Origin: an uncultured Bacteroides sp.
GTDB taxonomy: Bacteria > Bacteroidota > Bacteroidia > Bacteroidales > Bacteroidaceae
Direction: 5' to 3'
Length of the DNA: 35,046 bases
Assembly (NCBI RefSeq): GCF_900547205.1
Contig: NZ_URFY01000046.1
Span: forward strand, 1-35,046
The position numbers were made by a program, and so were the translations under genes. Positions 1-8,717 of the stretch are shown piece by piece. The number at the start of each line of letters is the position of its first letter. Position 1 is the first letter of the stretch. The notes beneath the pieces are model-generated. The model was not told the DNA's origin and ran no database searches. It saw only the letters and a list, made by a program, of their open reading frames with translations.

Positions 1-108
1 GCTGCATCTATATGTCCAGCACCTAGTATATATATCATTAGCAATTAGCCTATTAAAATTCGCAAGGTGAATGCGGTGAATCTCTGTTTTACTCGGTTTT
101 CCCCCTCG

Positions 109-160
109 CCTTCACCCGCTATCGCCTTATCCATCGGCATCTCAGTGTCCGGGTGAAAGG
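109..160. repeat. Imperfect inverted repeat, GGTGAA/TTCACC family
   Basis: CCTTCACCCG at 109-118 is complementary to CGGGTGAAAGG at 150-160 with one bulged A, giving a stem around a 31-nt loop. The related words GGTGAA and GGTGAAT occur just upstream at 66-80. It has no adjacent U-tract, so it is not an obvious terminator. It may be a copy of a dispersed intergenic repeat, but this window alone cannot show that. Confidence 0.35.
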
Positions 161-197
161 AGTGGACCCCCAGTTGATACAATAAGCGCGGAAGAGA

Positions 198-231
198 TAA
201 AAAAACGCGCCGCCTTCACAGGTAGCGCGTT
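198..231 (-). terminator. Rho-independent terminator of the DUF3575/DUF3868 operon
   Basis: On the minus strand, AACGCGC (231-225) and GCGCGTT (210-204) form a perfect 7-bp GC-rich stem and are followed directly by a T-run and ATC. It lies 65 nt beyond the stop codon of the gene at 297-1745, the expected place for the end of that transcript. Confidence 0.75.
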
Positions 232-296
232 CTCGAAAATTTAATAGGGATAAATTTAATTGTTAGGGGACTAAAAACTATAGTTTGTGTTTTTAA

Positions 297-1745
297 TTAT
301 TTAATAGGGTAGTTTTGTTTCTTCTTCAGTTCTTTGAGGTTGGCGTCAGCCTGTGCAGACAGACCGGCAGCTTTGGCCTCATTGAAATATTTCTCTGCCG
401 CGTCCAAATCGCCTTCGAGCATTGCGATAACTCCAAGATTGTTGAGCGTTTCGGCAGCTTTTTGGTCAGCTTTCGCCAGAAGCTTCTTAGCGGTAGTCAT
501 ATCGCCACCTTTCTGAATTTCCATTGCCCCAGCATTCAGGTTGGCAATCGGATCATCCGGGAACATCGTGGCTGCCACGCGGAACGAGTGATTAAACTCT
601 TCGCTGCCCGCTTCATAACTCTGTGCCACCAGATAGATTTCCTGTAAGCTCAGCAGTTGCGGACGACGTTTGATAATCTCTTTCGATTCTTCGAGATTGA
701 AGCCGCGCACTGTGTAGTTCACTGTGTAATCGGAATGGCGAAGCGCCGGATAGCATTCATTCTTTATAAACTGATATTCCTGCGGACCTACTAACTTGAC
801 AATATCGCGTTCCTTCTTATCTATATCAATAGATTCATCATCCATCAGGCGAAGTATCTCATCTTTCTTATCCATAGACGATGCTGTCACAAACTTGCGG
901 AAACCTTCCCAATCCTCAGGAGTAGACTCCGGAGTAATCAGATTCTTGTCGAAGTTGTAATAACTGGTCACATAATCTACAAGTGCCTGCGTACGATTCT
1001 TAGCTAAACGACTATTGTTGGCATAGCTACCTTCGGGCGAAGCGTAACCGTGAATCTTGATACTGGTAAGCGTGGTGTTTTTATCATTGCGCACCGTGTC
1101 GATGGTGGCACGTATTTTTGCCAATTCAACTGTGTTGCGACGATACTCCGGATAGATGATGTATTTGTTGACAGGGAAATCCAAAAAGGCACTTCCTTCT
1201 ACTGCGCGATGTTTTACACCTTCCGACTGTGGGGTAATGTAGGCAATGGAAGGCTGAATCTTCAGTGGTGAAATGTTCAGTCGGGTGATTAATTCACCAC
1301 TGTTCTCCTCTAGAAGGTCGCAGCAGCCACATATGTCGATATTCAGCTTCATGTCCGCCGTGCGCATCCATGCTTCAAATGGCATCTGCACCAAGTAGTT
1401 CACTTTCTGCTCTTGGTTCCGTTCGCGGCGGAGAACCGTATAGGTGTTTTCTGCTTTTTTATTATTGCGTTGGTCTACAATGTCACGCTTGCGTCCATAT
1501 ACCACTATGGAAGGCAATATCTTCTTTTTCCCGTTGTCTTCCAGAAAAGGAGTCAGCGTAGCCACATGGTTGGACGTTAGTTTCAGGTTCTCCTGCAAGA
1601 TAATCTCCATGTTGATGGTTAGTCTGTTGTCGTCGCTGCGCGTGATAGATTCTTTCTCTATACGCACTTGGTTTTTATAAAGAGTCTGCGCTTTGCCACT
1701 CAGCAGGGGTAGCAGGCAGAAGAGGATGCATAGTATCTTTTTCAT
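297..1745 (-). CDS. DUF3868 / OmpA-like / TPR protein
   Basis: This 482-residue protein has a signal peptide (MKKILCILFCLLPLLSGKAQ). Its N-terminal region (about 25-115) is DUF3868-like. An OmpA-like segment around residues 190-330 contains H232-G-Y-A-S-P-E-G-S and N-x-x-L-A-x-x-R, the hallmark of peptidoglycan-associating domains. TPR-like helices occupy about 385-475 (LNNLGVIAMLEGDLDAAEKY). It follows the DUF3575 gene after 12 nt and is followed by a terminator, so the two form a short operon. In Bacteroidales this pair often lies near fimbrial or cell-surface loci; no fimbrillin gene is visible here. A periplasmic or outer-membrane-tethering role is inferred; the function is not known. Confidence 0.75.
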   Translation of the reverse strand: MKKILCILFCLLPLLSGKAQTLYKNQVRIEKESITRSDDNRLTINMEIILQENLKLTSNHVATLTPFLEDNGKKKILPSIVVYGRKRDIVDQRNNKKAENTYTVLRRERNQEQKVNYLVQMPFEAWMRTADMKLNIDICGCCDLLEENSGELITRLNISPLKIQPSIAYITPQSEGVKHRAVEGSAFLDFPVNKYIIYPEYRRNTVELAKIRATIDTVRNDKNTTLTSIKIHGYASPEGSYANNSRLAKNRTQALVDYVTSYYNFDKNLITPESTPEDWEGFRKFVTASSMDKKDEILRLMDDESIDIDKKERDIVKLVGPQEYQFIKNECYPALRHSDYTVNYTVRGFNLEESKEIIKRRPQLLSLQEIYLVAQSYEAGSEEFNHSFRVAATMFPDDPIANLNAGAMEIQKGGDMTTAKKLLAKADQKAAETLNNLGVIAMLEGDLDAAEKYFNEAKAAGLSAQADANLKELKKKQNYPIK

Positions 1746-1757
1746 CTTTGTTTTGTT

Positions 1758-2327
1758 TTAGAATAAATAAATAAGGCTCACGGCAGCTTTCGTAGGACCC
1801 ACGTAGTTCTTGTGGCCTTCGGCGATTTTCTCACCGCAGGTTTTGCATTCGTACTGTTCGTACTTCACGCGTGCATAGCCTACACCGATGTTTCCTTCCA
1901 GATTCCAGTGCTTGCCCAGAATCCATTGGTAACCGTAGGAAACACCCATCCCGTAGAAATGACCTTTGAATCGATGGTCTTTCAGGTCAGGCCAGATACC
2001 CCAGGGCATATCGATGGCAGCTGCCTGATAGACTCCTCCATGAGCGTGGACTCCCACAAAATGGCCATTGAATTTGTCGCAGAACCAATAACGAAGTTCG
2101 GGCTGGAAGGCGAGCATCTTCATCATTTTCTGATCTTTGTATTTCCACGGATTATAATTGGCATACAAGTCAAGAGTTAATTTCTTACTTAAGCCAACTT
2201 CAGCTCCTAGATTAATGATTTTCAACGCGTCCATTACAACGTTGGTTTTCACTCCCACTACCTGGCTATATAATAAGGTAGAAGCAAACATGGTAACGAA
2301 CAAAAATAAGATTCTTTTCTTTTTCAT
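1758..2327 (-). CDS. DUF3575 family outer-membrane protein
   Basis: This 189-residue protein has a signal peptide (MKKKRILFLFVTMFASTLLYSQ). Alternating short beta-strands rich in Tyr, Trp and Gly end in a C-terminal Phe (SLIYLF), as in small outer-membrane beta-barrels. The opening VVGVKTNVVMDALKIINLGAEVGLSK motif and the length fit DUF3575. It is the first gene of a two-gene operon with the DUF3868 gene. A perfect TACTTTTG element lies 30 nt upstream of the start. A CxxC pair (ECKTC) near residues 157-160 is notable for an envelope protein. The molecular role is not established. Confidence 0.75.
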   Translation of the reverse strand: MKKKRILFLFVTMFASTLLYSQVVGVKTNVVMDALKIINLGAEVGLSKKLTLDLYANYNPWKYKDQKMMKMLAFQPELRYWFCDKFNGHFVGVHAHGGVYQAAAIDMPWGIWPDLKDHRFKGHFYGMGVSYGYQWILGKHWNLEGNIGVGYARVKYEQYECKTCGEKIAEGHKNYVGPTKAAVSLIYLF

Positions 2328-2356
2328 CGCATGATGGGTTTTGTTTGTTGATGTGA

Positions 2357-2364
2357 CAAAAGTA
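2357..2364 (-). promoter_or_regulatory. Bacteroides -7 element (TACTTTTG)
   Basis: Reading the minus strand, TACTTTTG matches the Bacteroides housekeeping -7 consensus TAnnTTTG exactly and sits 30 nt before the DUF3575 start codon. No clear TTTG -33 box was found at the usual 19-21 nt spacing, so the assignment rests on the -7 element and its position. Confidence 0.5.
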
Positions 2365-2550
2365 GAGATAATCTGAATAGACGTTAATTGGTGGATTCAT
2401 CTTTCTTTCCTTTCTCTTCAATGGAAATTAATAAGATGGACGGTGATTCGTTCTTGTTTAGGTGGCGGATAATTCATATGCAATAGATGGTGTTTTACTT
2501 GCTCTCTATTGAATGAATTGCACGTGATGGGTGTTTTAATACTTGCAAAT

Positions 2551-2572
2551 CTTATTCAATTGCTTGAATAAG
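2551..2572. repeat. Palindrome in the divergent intergenic region
   Basis: CTTATTCAA and TTGAATAAG form perfect 9-bp arms around a 4-nt centre. It lies about 100 bp upstream of the putative -7 element of the lipoprotein gene at 2821 and about 220 bp upstream of the divergent DUF3575 gene. It could be an operator; there is no T-run that would make it a terminator. The rest of the 2328-2820 gap has no credible coding region. Confidence 0.35.
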
Positions 2573-2648
2573 CTGTGTATTGCTCGTTAAAGAGTGGTAA
2601 AACGTTCATTTTATCCTTCAAAAAGTTTTTTGTGTTGAATAAAACACC

Positions 2649-2656
2649 TATGTTTG
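2649..2656 (+). promoter_or_regulatory. -7 element (TATGTTTG) of the lipoprotein gene
   Basis: TATGTTTG is a perfect TAnnTTTG match. A TTTG word lies upstream at 2629-2632, but the 16-nt spacing is shorter than the usual 19-21. If used, transcription would begin near 2663 and leave a leader of about 155-160 nt, rich in repeated AACAAAC words. Confidence 0.45.
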
Positions 2657-2807
2657 CATCATCAAACAAAGCAGTAAGTGCAAATAGAAACAAACTTAAG
2701 TTGAAGATTCCCTCCTGAGGAACAGAAATGAACAAACAATGAATTATGTAATGTGAGCGAATAACAAAACAAAGATTCGCAAACGTATTAACAAACAAGT
2801 AAAAATT

Positions 2808-2815
2808 AGGAGGAA
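2808..2815 (+). promoter_or_regulatory. Strong Shine-Dalgarno AGGAGGAA
   Basis: A full AGGAGGAA lies 5 nt before the ATG at 2821. Most genes in this window, like most Bacteroides genes, have no such site. An upstream TTCCCTCCT (2708-2716) in the presumed leader is complementary to it apart from one bulged C, so the site may be masked by long-range pairing. Confidence 0.65.
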
Positions 2816-2820
2816 ATAAA

Positions 2821-3456
2821 ATGAAAACAATTAAATTCTTTTTCGCGTGTGTGATTGCATTAACTTTTGTAGCATGTACTAATGCTGAAAGTGACAGTTA
2901 TGAAGATACTACTTCTAACTTCGAAACAATGAAAACTTTATATGGCATCGAGTCTGCATCTTATAGCAAGGATATCACTGAAGTTCCTTCTGTAACTGCT
3001 GAAGAAATGGCCAGCGTATTGGAAGCTCTTCGTCAAAACAGCAACGTAGTTCGTTCTTGTGGATCTGAAAACGTGGAAGGTTACTACGGTGACGGAAGTG
3101 ACAGAAAGATGGTGAAGATGACTGCCGAATATCAAGCTCGCACCAGAAGCGGCGCTTTCCTTGAACAATTCTCTCTTTGTGTATCAATGAACTTCAATGT
3201 TGATAACGGTAGAGTATACTATATCGGTGCTACCTATTCTCCTTCTACCGACTTATTCCAGTGGCAGGGTTATGGCACTTCATTGTCTACAACTGCCAAC
3301 GGTGGAAATGTGTTCACCTCTAAAACTTTCCTTTACTTCTGCGTGAGTGACCAGGGAAACTGCTTGGTGAAGGTTCCGGTAAACTTCAAAGGTGACTATA
3401 ACTTTGATACCAACCAAGGCACTTATAGTTTTACTCTTTCAAAAGCAGTCAACTAA
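2821..3456 (+). CDS. Unrecognised lipoprotein
   Basis: This 211-residue protein starts with a lipoprotein signal peptide ending in the lipobox TFVAC (cysteine about residue 19). The mature N-terminus (CTNAESDSYED) is acidic, which resembles the surface-export signals of Bacteroidetes lipoproteins. The rest looks like a soluble beta-rich domain; I recognise no family. The gene is monocistronic: its own -7 element lies upstream and a strong terminator follows at 3592-3640. The strong Shine-Dalgarno and long A/C-rich leader suggest high or regulated translation. It lies directly upstream of an orphan-looking HTCS gene on the same strand and could be its target, which is speculation. Confidence 0.7.
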   Translation: MKTIKFFFACVIALTFVACTNAESDSYEDTTSNFETMKTLYGIESASYSKDITEVPSVTAEEMASVLEALRQNSNVVRSCGSENVEGYYGDGSDRKMVKMTAEYQARTRSGAFLEQFSLCVSMNFNVDNGRVYYIGATYSPSTDLFQWQGYGTSLSTTANGGNVFTSKTFLYFCVSDQGNCLVKVPVNFKGDYNFDTNQGTYSFTLSKAVN

Positions 3457-3591
3457 TAATAGAGCGGACACATACAAAAAAGAATCATATGTTTTCTCTC
3501 TCCTATATATAGCGTACTAAAAAGAGGAACCAAACAAGCAAACAATATATTTGTCAGATTTGAATTTTTGATGTAACAAAACAAACAATGA

Positions 3592-3640
3592 AATCCCTTG
3601 CTCATTCCAAAAAAGAATGGGTAAGGGATTCCTTTATTGT
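3592..3640 (+). terminator. Rho-independent terminator after the lipoprotein gene
   Basis: The arms AATCCCTTGCTCATTC (3592-3607) and GAATGGGTAAGGGATT (3615-3630) pair over 16 bp with two G-T wobbles, and CCTTTATT follows. It separates the lipoprotein transcript from the HTCS gene. The remainder of 3457-3734 is AT-rich with no gene. Confidence 0.7.
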
Positions 3641-3734
3641 GAATTATCTCTAAAAAATACTTATTAACTTTCCCAATCTTTTTAATTTATCTACTTTTAT
3701 CACTCCTTACACATGAACAAATTGCTATTAAAAT

Positions 3735-6700
3735 ATGAAGAAAGTTTGCTTTCTATTATTGGTGTTATTTTGTATTCTCCCAATGTATCCCATCGATACT
3801 CATTGGGAATCAGAACCGATAGTTATTAAAAATGGGCTGAACAACAATACGATTTACAATGTCTGTTATGGAAGTGACGGTTTCATATGGCTGTCCACTG
3901 ATATGGGAATCACCCGCTACGACGGATTCCGGTTCCGTGACTATCCGCTCATAATGAGTGTTGACTCTCTTTCCACCCCTCTCAACCAACCGGTGAAATC
4001 TATCTGCGAAGCTCCCGACGGATTATACTACGCCCTGCTATGCCAAGGGGGGATAGCTTGTTTCGATAAGGAAAATGAAAAGTTTCTGCCATTCCGCTTC
4101 GACCGACCTTTGAAGATGAAGGATATCACGGGCTTCTGCTGGAACGACGAGACTTTATATTTGGCTACTCAGCAAGGGCTGTTTGAGGCACTTGTGGACC
4201 GAAAAGAGGGAAATGAAGGTGAATATCTTTTTTGCATTGTGAAGTCTACTCCTATAGTGAAAGGAAAGGTAGACAACATCTGTACGGACAATAAAACCAA
4301 TATATATTTCTCAGTCAACAGGGAAAAGGTGATGCGCTATGACTTGATGTCTAAACAAACTTCGGTGCTGAAAGAGACAAGCGGTGTGGGCAAATTGATA
4401 TTGGACCATGGTTACTTGTGGATTTGCAGATTGTGGAATGACATCATCTGCCACGACCTCGCGGAGAATAGAGAACGTGTGATTTTGTTGGGAGATGTGG
4501 GCAACTCGGACGGTATCAACTCTTATATAACGGATATTGTGTTGAAAGACCCGAAAACGGTATACCTCACCACTTGGAACGGATTGTATAAACTGAAGTT
4601 TGCGGACGAAAACCTGTGCGAAAGTCCGTTCGAACTGGTGCAATTAACGCAGAATGAGAAATCGTTCCGCTTGAACATAGAGAATAAAATGACAAGCATG
4701 GTGTGGGACGAACACCAGCAGATTCTATGGATAGGTACTTTTGGAGGGGGTATTGTGAAAATCGATATCAGCGAAAATATGTATAGCCGCGTGCAACAGA
4801 ATTTCAAACAGATAGTGAACGGCATTGTGGAAGATACAAAGGGATTTATCTGGTTGTCGGTGGCGGACGGCGGTATTATGAAGAGTACCGTTCCGGGACT
4901 TTCATCAACTACTAAATTTGAACCTTGGAAGAAATCATCTGCTCTCCCTCCCGGAGGGTATCGCATTTATAAAGCGAAGGATGGGAATATCTGGATGGGG
5001 AATAATCAGGGGGAAGTTGTTTTTGTCGATCCGCTAACGGAAGATATAAGTATTTTTCATCTTCAAACCGAAAGAGGAGAGAGGATACAGTCTTATATTC
5101 ACGGCTTTTGCCTAGATTCATGGAATCGCCTGTGGGTGGCTACTTCCGACGGACTGGTGCAGGTGAATGCAAAGACTCATGCGTGCAAAAAGATAAAACT
5201 CCCGGATGGCATCAAAAGTGTGTATGCCGCTACCGAAGATAAAGAAGGAAATGTGTGGGTAGGCACCGACCGAGGACTGAAAAGGCTGGACTTTGATGGC
5301 GAACGGGTCAACGTGACCGGAAACTATGAACGGGAGAACGGACTGGAAGAAACCGCAGTGCGAACCATATACGTGAACAATTATAATCAGATTTATGCGG
5401 CATATCTGAATATCGTCATTCGCATCGACGGAAGAGAGAAAGATAAAGTGGAATCAATCTATACGTTGCAAAAAGGACTTGCCAGCGGGCACGTGAGTTG
5501 CATGGTGGACGACCATATCGGTAACACATGGGCGGGAAACAGCGTGGGAATCATGACAATCAGAAATGGTCAGGATGCTTTTTACAACTATCTATCGATA
5601 GGTAACTGTGGCGCTGTCTGCCGAATGGCGGACGGGCGCCTGCTGTGGACAAACTCGTGGGGGATGTTCTACTTCGATCCTTCGGTGGCAAAGGTGGACG
5701 GCAGCAGGAAGCAGTTGATGCTGACAGATATAGAGGTGAACGGTGCTACCGTATTGGCGGGTGAGAAGCGGAACGGGCAAGTCATCCTTTCGGTTTCGCC
5801 GGAAAAACAAAATGAACTTACCTTCTCTGCAGTGAATAATGATTTTCATTTGTACTTCTCCGACTTGCGTTATGGAATGATGGAACGTAAAATTTCCTAT
5901 CGTTTGCTTCCTGCCGATAAGGAGTGGAAGATTGTGCCGCTTTCCGAAGGTTTATGGTTCAACGGGCTTTCTACCGGAAAATATACGTTGCAAGCCAAAC
6001 TGGTATTCCCCGACGGGAAAGAAGGTGAGGTGGTGCAGATACCCGTGGTGGTGAAAGCCAAATGGTATCACTCGGTGTGGGCCTATGTGGCATACGGACT
6101 TGTGCTGGTAGTTCTGATATTTCTCACCTATTCATATATGAAGAAGCGAGATATACGCAAGCAGTTGCACCGCAACCGGGAGATGTTGCTGAAGGAGAAC
6201 CTGAACATAGAGAAGATGAAGCAGGAGCAGAAGCAGGAAATCGATGCGATGCGAAACCGCTTGCTGGCCTTGTTCGTGCAGGAATTGCGTACTCCGCTGT
6301 CGCTAATCATGGCTCCGTTGAAAGACTTGCTGAAAGAAAAATCGCAGGCTCAGAACTTATCGTTGCAGGTGGCTTATCGAAATGCCCTCCGCATGGTGGA
6401 TGCCTGCGACCAGTTGAAGGCTATCTACGGGCAGGGAAGCCTAGTTGCGAAATTAAGAGTAGCACCTTATCCGGTAGAGAAGATGATAGACAGCAATCTC
6501 TTCGGAGTGCGTGAGTTGCTGAAAGTATATTCTATTGATTTCCATTGCGAGAAAAGAATCAAAAAGGATATGGAGTTCTATGTGGATAAGAAGAAGATAG
6601 AATTTATCATTCATAATTTGCTCACGAATGCCTTTACCCATACTCATTATGCAGGAGCGGTGTCTTTTTCTGTGTGCGAAACGCTGGAGAACGGCATACA

Positions 6701-7895
6701 TTATGTTAGCCTGATAGTGGAGGATGATGGAAACGGCAGAGTGAAGACTGCTGAACAGCTGCTGAGCGGAGAGAAACCGGATGCAGACCTGGCCGCCACC
6801 CAACTGGGATTTACAATCATGAAGCAGATGGTAGAAGCACATCATGGAACTATCTCTTTGGAAAGTGTGGAGGGAAAGGGAACGAAGGTCGTTGTCAATC
6901 TGCCCGCGGATAAAGCTGTCATTGAGAATGATGAAAATATTCTGTTTACAGATCCCGAAGAACTGACCAATTCGGGACCGGAATTGATAGTGAACCCTGA
7001 ACCTGAAATAGAGCCCGAACCGGAAACCACGAATGAAGTGCCGAAACAGGAACTACCTGTTACTATGGAAGCTGCGCTTCAGAAGGTGGACGTACCCTCT
7101 ACACCGACGGAAGGTGGCAAAAAGACGATGCTGATTGTGGAAGATCATAAGGATATCCGGCTTTATCTGAAAGTGTTGTTTGGTTCACAATATAATTTGT
7201 TGATGGCAACCAACGGACAGGAAGGAGTCGATATTGCCAAGAAGGAACTGCCCGACTTGGTTATCTGCGATGTCATGATGCCGGTAAAAGATGGCTTTGA
7301 ATGTTGTCGCGAGCTGAAGGAAGCACCGGAAACGTGTGGCATTCCTTTCATTATGCTTACCGCTAAAGTGGAAGATGAAGACATTATCCATGGATTGGAA
7401 CTAGGAGCGGACGACTATGTGCTGAAACCTTTCACACCGGGCATTCTGAGGGCGAAAGTGCACAACCTGATAAACGGACGTCAGACCTTGAAGCAGATGT
7501 ATACCAAACTGTTTAAGTTGCCTGGCGAGGATGCCGTAGTAGAGGTTGAGGAAACGGAAAAGCCGGAAGTGGAAGTGAAAGCGGAGGACCCGTTTATCAA
7601 CTCTGTGATTAAGATTGTGGAAGAGAACATCTGCGAGGCCGATTTTAGCGTGAAAAAACTGGCTGCGGAGATGAATATGAGCCAGCCTACCTTGTATCGC
7701 AAGGTGAAACAGAGCACAGATTATACAATTATCGAACTGATAAGAGGTGTGCGGATGCGCCGTGCCGGCGTGCTCCTGAAAACAAAGCAATATGGAGTGC
7801 AGGAAGTGGCAGAAATGGTGGGCTACAACGATATTCCTACCTTTAGGAAACATTTTGTAGATGCTTTTGGCACTACTCCTTCAACATATGAATAA
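3735..7895 (+). CDS. Hybrid two-component system regulator (HTCS) with degenerate kinase
   Basis: This 1386-residue protein has the full HTCS layout: a signal peptide (about 1-20); a periplasmic two-component propeller (about 25-680); a Y_Y_Y domain (about 690-775); a membrane segment (about 782-803); a coiled coil; a HisKA-like region; a HATPase; a receiver (about 1129-1250) with D1179 in VICDVMMP, K1231 and the LTAK threonine; and an AraC-type HTH (about 1290-1386). The H-box reads F-V-Q-E-L-R-T-P-L, with Q849 where the phosphoacceptor His is expected. In the HATPase, N965 of the N-box and a DxGxG motif remain, but the second glycine-rich box reads ATQLGF instead of GxGIGL. HTCS proteins sense glycans in the periplasm and activate PUL genes. 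No PUL on its strand adjoins it, so its target is unknown. Confidence 0.92.
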   Translation: MKKVCFLLLVLFCILPMYPIDTHWESEPIVIKNGLNNNTIYNVCYGSDGFIWLSTDMGITRYDGFRFRDYPLIMSVDSLSTPLNQPVKSICEAPDGLYYALLCQGGIACFDKENEKFLPFRFDRPLKMKDITGFCWNDETLYLATQQGLFEALVDRKEGNEGEYLFCIVKSTPIVKGKVDNICTDNKTNIYFSVNREKVMRYDLMSKQTSVLKETSGVGKLILDHGYLWICRLWNDIICHDLAENRERVILLGDVGNSDGINSYITDIVLKDPKTVYLTTWNGLYKLKFADENLCESPFELVQLTQNEKSFRLNIENKMTSMVWDEHQQILWIGTFGGGIVKIDISENMYSRVQQNFKQIVNGIVEDTKGFIWLSVADGGIMKSTVPGLSSTTKFEPWKKSSALPPGGYRIYKAKDGNIWMGNNQGEVVFVDPLTEDISIFHLQTERGERIQSYIHGFCLDSWNRLWVATSDGLVQVNAKTHACKKIKLPDGIKSVYAATEDKEGNVWVGTDRGLKRLDFDGERVNVTGNYERENGLEETAVRTIYVNNYNQIYAAYLNIVIRIDGREKDKVESIYTLQKGLASGHVSCMVDDHIGNTWAGNSVGIMTIRNGQDAFYNYLSIGNCGAVCRMADGRLLWTNSWGMFYFDPSVAKVDGSRKQLMLTDIEVNGATVLAGEKRNGQVILSVSPEKQNELTFSAVNNDFHLYFSDLRYGMMERKISYRLLPADKEWKIVPLSEGLWFNGLSTGKYTLQAKLVFPDGKEGEVVQIPVVVKAKWYHSVWAYVAYGLVLVVLIFLTYSYMKKRDIRKQLHRNREMLLKENLNIEKMKQEQKQEIDAMRNRLLALFVQELRTPLSLIMAPLKDLLKEKSQAQNLSLQVAYRNALRMVDACDQLKAIYGQGSLVAKLRVAPYPVEKMIDSNLFGVRELLKVYSIDFHCEKRIKKDMEFYVDKKKIEFIIHNLLTNAFTHTHYAGAVSFSVCETLENGIHYVSLIVEDDGNGRVKTAEQLLSGEKPDADLAATQLGFTIMKQMVEAHHGTISLESVEGKGTKVVVNLPADKAVIENDENILFTDPEELTNSGPELIVNPEPEIEPEPETTNEVPKQELPVTMEAALQKVDVPSTPTEGGKKTMLIVEDHKDIRLYLKVLFGSQYNLLMATNGQEGVDIAKKELPDLVICDVMMPVKDGFECCRELKEAPETCGIPFIMLTAKVEDEDIIHGLELGADDYVLKPFTPGILRAKVHNLINGRQTLKQMYTKLFKLPGEDAVVEVEETEKPEVEVKAEDPFINSVIKIVEENICEADFSVKKLAAEMNMSQPTLYRKVKQSTDYTIIELIRGVRMRRAGVLLKTKQYGVQEVAEMVGYNDIPTFRKHFVDAFGTTPSTYE

Positions 7896-7904
7896 AAAAA
7901 TGAC

Positions 7905-7912
7905 TACTTTTG
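7905..7912 (+). promoter_or_regulatory. -7 element (TACTTTTG) of truA
   Basis: A perfect TACTTTTG lies 25 nt before the truA start and 9 nt after the HTCS stop codon. It implies a short leader of about 20 nt and transcription independent of the HTCS gene. No -33 TTTG was found at standard spacing. Confidence 0.55.
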
Positions 7913-7937
7913 CACGCGAAAACCGTAAATAACAGGA

Positions 7938-8693
7938 ATGAGCGTGCAGAGGTATTTTATTTATTTGGCTTACGACGGGACCAACTATCACGGTTGGCAG
8001 ATTCAACCCAATGGAATTAGTGTGCAGGAATGCTTGATGAAAGCATTGTCTACTTTTCTGCGTCGTGAAATAGAGGTCATCGGGGCGGGAAGAACGGATG
8101 CGGGAGTACACGCTTCGCTGATGGTGGCTCATTTCGATTGTGAAGAGGAACTAGATACCGTCTCTGTGGCGGATAAATTGAACCGGCTTTTGCCACCGGA
8201 TATTTCCGTCTATCGGGTATGCCCCGTCTGCCCAGAGGCTCATGCGCGGTTCGATGCAACAGCCCGTACCTATAAGTATTATGTGACTACGGCAAAGTAT
8301 CCTTTCAACAGGCAATACCGTTTCCGGATTCATACGCCGCTGGATTATGAACGGATGAACGAAGCAGCACACATTCTTTTTGAATATACCGACTTTACAA
8401 GTTTCAGCAAGCTACATACCGATGTCAAAACTAACATTTGCCACATCTCCCATGCCGAATGGACGCAGGAAGATGAAGTGAATTGGGTGTTTACCATCCG
8501 TGCCGACCGCTTCCTACGGAATATGGTGCGCGCCATCGTTGGGACACTGATTGAAGTGGGACGCGGCAAACTTTCCGTCGAAGGATTCCGGCGAATCATT
8601 GAGCAGCAGGATAGATGTAAAGCCGGAACATCTGCTCCCGGACAAGCACTGTTCTTGGTAAACGTGGAATACCCGGAGGATATATTTCAGTGA
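7938..8693 (+). CDS. truA: tRNA pseudouridine(38-40) synthase TruA
   Basis: This 251-residue protein has the usual TruA length and motifs. It opens with YLAYDGTNYHGWQIQPN. The catalytic aspartate is D54 in GAGRTDAGVHA, the substrate-binding region is FDATARTYKYYV, and the C-terminal motif is FLRNMVRAIVGTLIEVGRGK. The enzyme isomerises uridines 38-40 in the tRNA anticodon arm in the cytoplasm. It is probably the first gene of a truA-EamA-DUF3256 operon, with gaps of 24 and 44 nt downstream, driven by the TACTTTTG element at 7905. Its reading frame and length are intact. Confidence 0.97.
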   Translation: MSVQRYFIYLAYDGTNYHGWQIQPNGISVQECLMKALSTFLRREIEVIGAGRTDAGVHASLMVAHFDCEEELDTVSVADKLNRLLPPDISVYRVCPVCPEAHARFDATARTYKYYVTTAKYPFNRQYRFRIHTPLDYERMNEAAHILFEYTDFTSFSKLHTDVKTNICHISHAEWTQEDEVNWVFTIRADRFLRNMVRAIVGTLIEVGRGKLSVEGFRRIIEQQDRCKAGTSAPGQALFLVNVEYPEDIFQ

Positions 8694-8717
8694 TAGTTTA
8701 AATATTAAATTGTTCTT

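Larger units (their letters stand above)
1..296. other. Leading intergenic region
   Basis: No convincing complete gene is present here. The region holds a minus-strand terminator (198-231) and an inverted repeat (109-160). A reading frame on the minus strand starts at position 38 and runs out of the window after 12 codons (M-I-Y-I-L-G-A-G-H-I-D-A). It could be the start of a neighbouring gene, but it is too short to judge. Confidence 0.5.

Noticed and set aside
1..38. Start of a minus-strand gene at the window edge
   Set aside because: Only 12 codons are visible. A Rossmann-like start is suggestive but not enough to call a gene.
2556..2798. 80-codon minus-strand frame between the DUF3575 and lipoprotein genes
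   Set aside because: It covers the palindrome, -7 element and leader of the lipoprotein gene, has no promoter or family match, and is better explained as regulatory DNA.
6062..6514. 150-codon frame overlapping the HTCS gene on the same strand
   Set aside because: It is out of frame with the HTCS membrane and histidine-kinase-like regions and has low-complexity composition typical of a shadow frame.
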